This document shows, one piece after another, positions 8,053 through 11,095 of a DNA stretch of 11,095 nt. The notes beneath the pieces were generated by a model. It saw only the letters and a program-made list of their open reading frames with translations. It was not told where the DNA came from and did not search any database. This DNA comes from an uncultured Oscillospiraceae bacterium. Lineage in GTDB: Bacteria > Bacillota > Clostridia > UBA1381. How positions within the stretch are numbered: position 1 is the first letter of the stretch; each line of letters begins with the position of its first letter. The translations under genes were made by a program, and so were the position numbers. The stretch spans positions 1 to 11,095 of the forward strand of contig CAMNAT010000039.1 of assembly GCA_946531785.1 (NCBI GenBank). Reading direction: 5' to 3'.

Positions 8053-8927
8053 TGGATGGTGATATACCTATGGAGGCGAAAAATGAATTGTCCGCATCCG
8101 GACTGATATATAAAGAAGCTGAAGGAAGAAGGCTCTCCTTGATATTTCTTCCGCCACTGAATAAGCTTTATGACCGCGCTCCGGTTTATCTTATAATACC
8201 GGGAGGCGGATGGCATGAGGAAAGCAAAGAGTCAATGCTTGAATTTTCTGCTGCCTCGGTAATGTCACTGCGAAAGAAAGGCTTTGCGGCGGTAAGCATA
8301 GATTATCGGGTTTCCTCTGAGTCCGGCGTGGGCATAGAGGAGATCATCTCCGATTGCTTTGATGCGGCAAGATATCTTTCTCATAACAGAGAAAAGCTCG
8401 AAATAGACACTTTCCGGATCGCAGTATCCGGACATTCCGCGGGAGGACATCTTGCGCTGATGCTTGCGTATGCGCCGCAGGATATATTCAGAAAGGGATC
8501 TGTATTGACTGATAGGTTCAAGGTGATCGTTGCCGCGCCTCTGAGCGCTCCGACGATCCTATACGATAAAGACATGGAGCAGACTTTGAATATTGATACA
8601 GGCCATGTTTTAAAAAACGAAAAAAACGGGTATCTGTCTGTGAAGGCAAGCCCTTATACATATGTAACATCTGAAAGTCCGGCGACGATATTGTGCGCCG
8701 GAACGAGTGACAGGCTGGTTTTTTCAAATTCGTCGGAGCTCCTCTATAAAAAGCTTTCGGATTACGGCGTTAAATGCAGGCTCGTGCTTTCCAAATGCGG
8801 CGGTCACTGCTTTGAGCAGATGCATGAAAGCATAAAGCCTGATCCGTCGCATGAGGATATACAAAAACTAATATCAGATTTTATTATAGAAAACATATAT
8901 AAAGAGGTGCGCTATGGTAAAGATTAA
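8052..8927 (+). CDS. Alpha/beta-hydrolase esterase (carbohydrate acetylesterase-like)
   Basis: This 291-residue cytoplasmic protein has the complete layout of the esterase/lipase branch of the alpha/beta-hydrolases: oxyanion-hole PGGGWH at 50-55, nucleophile Ser129 in SGHSAGGH, acid Asp220 in AGTSDRLV, and His252 in CGGHCFEQ. Relatives include the BD-FAE and acetyl-xylan-esterase-like enzymes. In this operon the simplest role is removal of acetyl groups from imported pectic oligosaccharides before lyase and GH105 cleavage, but that substrate is inference. The start is uncertain: ATG 8052 overlaps the previous stop but has no good ribosome binding site; in-frame ATG 8070 has a weak one (GGTGAT at 8058-8063); in-frame TTG 8088 lies 11 bases after a strong GGAGG at 8072-8076. 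The conserved fold begins after residue 15, so all three give an intact enzyme. The 3' end overlaps the next gene by 14 bases. Confidence 0.85.
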   Translation: MDGDIPMEAKNELSASGLIYKEAEGRRLSLIFLPPLNKLYDRAPVYLIIPGGGWHEESKESMLEFSAASVMSLRKKGFAAVSIDYRVSSESGVGIEEIISDCFDAARYLSHNREKLEIDTFRIAVSGHSAGGHLALMLAYAPQDIFRKGSVLTDRFKVIVAAPLSAPTILYDKDMEQTLNIDTGHVLKNEKNGYLSVKASPYTYVTSESPATILCAGTSDRLVFSNSSELLYKKLSDYGVKCRLVLSKCGGHCFEQMHESIKPDPSHEDIQKLISDFIIENIYKEVRYGKD

Positions 8928-9984
8928 AAAATGCATATCAAAGACTACGGGAAGAGGCTACATAGAGATATCCGAAGAAGGTCTTTGTGTTGCGCATAAC
9001 TATTTCACGGTAAATTCATTCACATCAGACGGGAAAAGAGTTGTGTTATCGACTTTTTCTGATGACGGAACAACAAAGCCGCCATGCAGATATTTTGTTC
9101 TTGATCTTGAGAGCGGCAGCTATGAATACATAGCTGAGGCAAAAAAGTGGGAAACGGGCGGTGTATCATGTGATGATAAGCTGTATTACAGTGAGGAAAA
9201 CAGACTTTACTGCGTTGATATAGCGACAAAGGTAAAGAGGCTGCTTTGGCAGGCGCCGGACGATCAGCAGTTTCACGGCCCTGCATCGGTGACAAATGAC
9301 GGACAATATGTCGGGGTGTATTGGTCTAAAAATGAGGAAAACAGCACCTTTGGTGTCTTTGATAACAAGACAGGTGAGATGAAGATCGTCACTCAGGTAA
9401 GCTTCATGCCACCGTTCACATTTGCAGATCACGGTATGATTTGTCCGACAACTCCGGAGCTTATGTTCTTTGCGCATGAGGGAAGCTGCTTCTATGTGAC
9501 GGACAGATTATGGCTGATGGATACTGTTAACGGCGAGACAAGAAATTTGTTTAAACAGAGGCTTACCGATAGCGGTGCAAATGCCGACTGTGTAGGTCAC
9601 GAGTGCTGGGAGCATGATGGATCGGGACTGTTCTTTATCAAGTATTCTGTCAGCCCCGAAGGACCGACTGGCATATATCACACAGATCTTGAGGGTAATG
9701 CAAAATGCATTAATTCGGATGCTTCACACTGGCATGTGGCACCTGACAGAGCCGGGGAATTTACAGTGTCAGATACAGGTTCAGCGGGGGTTGAGAGTGA
9801 TATAATGCTTACAAAGGTTGAGACTGGAAAGACCGTGAAGCTCGATCATATTGATCGTTGGCCGAACCATCCGGGACATCCGCATCCGTGTTTTTCACCC
9901 GATGGGGATCGTGTGATATATACATTTAAAAAGCCGGATGGAGATCTTGCTGTGGCAATTATGGATATTGCGGATCTTAAATAA
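8914..9984 (+). CDS. Oligogalacturonate lyase-like beta-propeller (PL22 type)
   Basis: This 356-residue protein has no signal peptide and reads as a beta-propeller of the oligogalacturonate lyase family, which splits short (unsaturated) galacturonides to 5-keto-4-deoxyuronate in the cytoplasm using a metal ion, often Mn. Repeated blade-like segments are visible (SFTSDGKRVVLST at 35-47, SVTNDGQYVGVYW at 125-137, CFSPDGDRVIYTF at 326-338). Family-like landmarks are FFAHEG (185-190), DRLWLMD (197-203), VGHECW (227-232), SHWHVAPD (271-278), and HPGHPHP (319-325). Arg198, His229, His274 and the His319/322/324 cluster are candidates for the catalytic and metal-binding residues. As I recall the family, a Gln precedes HPHP by three positions; here that position is His319. 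It may also be a divergent family member with another uronide substrate. The GTG-less start ATG 8914 has AGAGGTG at 8903-8909. It overlaps the esterase gene by 14 bases and is followed 23 bases later by the HAD gene. Confidence 0.8.
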   Translation: MVKIKKCISKTTGRGYIEISEEGLCVAHNYFTVNSFTSDGKRVVLSTFSDDGTTKPPCRYFVLDLESGSYEYIAEAKKWETGGVSCDDKLYYSEENRLYCVDIATKVKRLLWQAPDDQQFHGPASVTNDGQYVGVYWSKNEENSTFGVFDNKTGEMKIVTQVSFMPPFTFADHGMICPTTPELMFFAHEGSCFYVTDRLWLMDTVNGETRNLFKQRLTDSGANADCVGHECWEHDGSGLFFIKYSVSPEGPTGIYHTDLEGNAKCINSDASHWHVAPDRAGEFTVSDTGSAGVESDIMLTKVETGKTVKLDHIDRWPNHPGHPHPCFSPDGDRVIYTFKKPDGDLAVAIMDIADLK

Positions 9985-10007
9985 CCAATTCTAAACGGGA
10001 GAACAAA

Positions 10008-10934
10008 ATGAACGAGATAAAGAAAAGTGATTATTTTGAGGCGGATAAGGACGGGGTTAAAAGAATAATAACTCCTGATGATAAAAAGATAGATATAATC
10101 GAATTTGATGACAAAAAGCTCTGCTATGTAAAAAGCGCTATGGGCTATCCTGCGATATATCCACTGCATGAGACATGTTTTGAGCCGAAGGCGGAAGCGA
10201 TCCTAATGGATCTTGACGGAACAAGCGTTCATTCGGAAGAGTTCTGGATGTGGGTGATACAGGAAACTACCGCAAGACTTTTGGGAACCCCGGGTTTTAC
10301 GACTGAGCCTGAGGATCAGCCCTTTATTTCAGGTCACAGTGTATCTGAGCATTTACAGTATATGATAGATAAGTATGCAAAGGGCGAGAGCCTCGAAAAA
10401 GCGCGCGGCTATTACTTTGAAATAGTCAATTACGAGCTCAATGAAATACTTCACGGCAGAGGCAGGCAGGATGCATTTTCTCCTGCGCCGGGGCTGAAGG
10501 AATTTCTCACGACTGTAAAGGGTGAGGGGATAAAGATAGGGCTTGTAACAAGCGGATTGTATGAAAAGGCAATGCCGGAGATTGTTTCGGCATTCCGTCA
10601 GCTTGACATGGGTGATCCGGTGGAATTCTATGATGCAATAATCACCGCCGGACAGGCATTGAGGAAGGGACAGACCGGAACGCTCGGCGAATTGGCACCC
10701 AAGCCGCATCCATGGCTATATGCGGAAACTGCAAGAGTCGGTCTCGGAATACCGTTTAAAAACAGGAACAAGGTGCTAGGCATAGAGGACAGCTCTGCCG
10801 GAGTGGTTTCGATAAAGCTTGCCGGTTTTGCGTGCTGTGGGATTGCCGGGGGCAATATAGACCGGGCAGGCATAGATGAGCTGTGCGATTACCATGTAGA
10901 CAGACTTTCACAGATATTGAATATAATTCTGTAA
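10008..10934 (+). CDS. HAD-superfamily hydrolase/phosphomutase with N-terminal extension
   Basis: This 308-residue cytoplasmic protein carries all four HAD motifs: MDLDGT with nucleophile Asp68 and acid/base Asp70, VTSG at 180-183, Lys232 in APKPHPWLY, and GIEDSSAGV at 258-266. A helical cap (about 75-155) lies between motifs I and II, as in beta-phosphoglucomutase and phosphoglycolate phosphatase relatives, which are usually about 215-230 residues. The first 60 residues are an extra, charged and probably beta-rich segment without a family I recognise. GGGAGA at 9997-10002 lies 5 bases before the ATG, and the gene begins 23 bases after the lyase, so it belongs to the same operon. A sugar phosphatase or phosphomutase role in handling a released sugar phosphate would fit the context, but the substrate cannot be read from the sequence. 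Confidence 0.85.
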   Translation: MNEIKKSDYFEADKDGVKRIITPDDKKIDIIEFDDKKLCYVKSAMGYPAIYPLHETCFEPKAEAILMDLDGTSVHSEEFWMWVIQETTARLLGTPGFTTEPEDQPFISGHSVSEHLQYMIDKYAKGESLEKARGYYFEIVNYELNEILHGRGRQDAFSPAPGLKEFLTTVKGEGIKIGLVTSGLYEKAMPEIVSAFRQLDMGDPVEFYDAIITAGQALRKGQTGTLGELAPKPHPWLYAETARVGLGIPFKNRNKVLGIEDSSAGVVSIKLAGFACCGIAGGNIDRAGIDELCDYHVDRLSQILNIIL

Positions 10935-10968
10935 GTATGCATAGACGAATTTATAAACCGAGCTTTGA

Positions 10969-10974
10969 AAGGAG
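10969..10974 (+). promoter_or_regulatory. Strong ribosome binding site without a usable start codon
   Basis: AAAGGAG at 10968-10974 is a good ribosome binding site, but no ATG, GTG or TTG lies 5-10 bases downstream. The first ATG (10987) is 12 bases away and is immediately followed by TAA. It probably marks the start of the next gene, whose beginning appears disrupted or mis-sequenced. Confidence 0.45.
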
Positions 10975-10982
10975 CAAATAAT

Positions 10983-11095
10983 AAGTATGTAAGCGATATT
11001 ACGGGAGACACATACAGAACTATACTTATTTTGAAAAAGACCGATCAGCTGGTTTATAATGAAATTGCATATATCGGTCAGACAAGGGATAATGA
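10983..11095 (+). CDS. Possible 5' part of a further gene, start disrupted or not recognisable
   Basis: The frame beginning AAG TAT GTA at 10983 stays open to the window edge and gives protein-like sequence (KYVSDITGDTYRTILILKK, then TDQLVYNEIAYIGQTRDN). It follows a strong ribosome binding site but has no start codon. ATG 10987 is in another frame and runs straight into TAA, so a single-base insertion just after that ATG would join it to the open frame. This could be a frameshifted gene, a sequencing or assembly error, or chance. Upstream, the same frame is open back to the TAA of the HAD gene (10932-10934). I do not recognise the product; a short hydrophobic stretch (ILIL) is the only feature. 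Confidence 0.35.

Noticed and set aside
10937..10981. Small frame ATG to TAA of 14 codons after the HAD gene
   Set aside because: No ribosome site in front, very basic and short, and it overlaps the ribosome site of the possible next gene; no evidence that it is a real peptide.
10935..10982. Search for a terminator after the HAD gene
   Set aside because: Only a four-base-pair CTTT/AAAG match with a one-base loop was found, with no longer stem or T-run, so no terminator is called.

Overview
The window is one strand-uniform, tightly packed gene block from what looks like a Gram-positive anaerobe of the Clostridia, probably a gut or rumen lineage. That placement is inferred from S-layer homology (SLH) domains on exported proteins, AGGAG-type ribosome binding sites, moderate GC and frequent ATA codons. 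The species cannot be named from the sequence. All recognisable genes are on the + strand, the gaps between them are about 25 bases or less, and two junctions overlap. No promoter, terminator, tRNA, rRNA, CRISPR array or insertion sequence is visible, so the window is probably the interior of a longer operon.

Layout: (1) the last 62 codons of an SLH protein (2-190); (2) an 894-residue exported protein with three degenerate N-terminal SLH repeats and about 700 residues I do not recognise (207-2891); (3) a 1364-residue exported modular enzyme: clan GH-A-like glycosidase barrel, alpha-helical spacer, beta-sandwich region, CBM9-like carbohydrate-binding domain and three canonical SLH repeats (2916-7010); (4) a cytoplasmic GH88/GH105-type unsaturated uronyl hydrolase (7030-8052); (5) a cytoplasmic alpha/beta-hydrolase esterase (8052-8927); (6) a cytoplasmic oligogalacturonate lyase-like (PL22-type) beta-propeller (8914-9984); (7) a HAD-superfamily hydrolase or mutase with an unusual N-terminal extension (10008-10934); (8) a 3' fragment of a possible coding sequence with no usable start (about 10983 to the window end).

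Taken together this reads as a pectin or rhamnogalacturonan utilisation locus. Cell-wall-anchored proteins would bind and cut the polymer outside. Imported oligosaccharides would then be deacetylated by the esterase, cut by the PL22-type lyase, and trimmed of their unsaturated uronic acid by the GH105-type enzyme. The lyase and the GH105-type enzyme both converge on unsaturated uronate, which becomes 5-keto-4-deoxyuronate. No transporter, regulator or KDG-pathway gene lies in the window. The substrate assignment is inference from the GH105 and PL22 families.

The least explained parts are the C-terminal 700 residues of the 894-residue protein, the unassigned GH-A enzyme with its helical spacer, a possible four-histidine metal site in the lyase, the HAD extension, and the odd start region at the right-hand edge.
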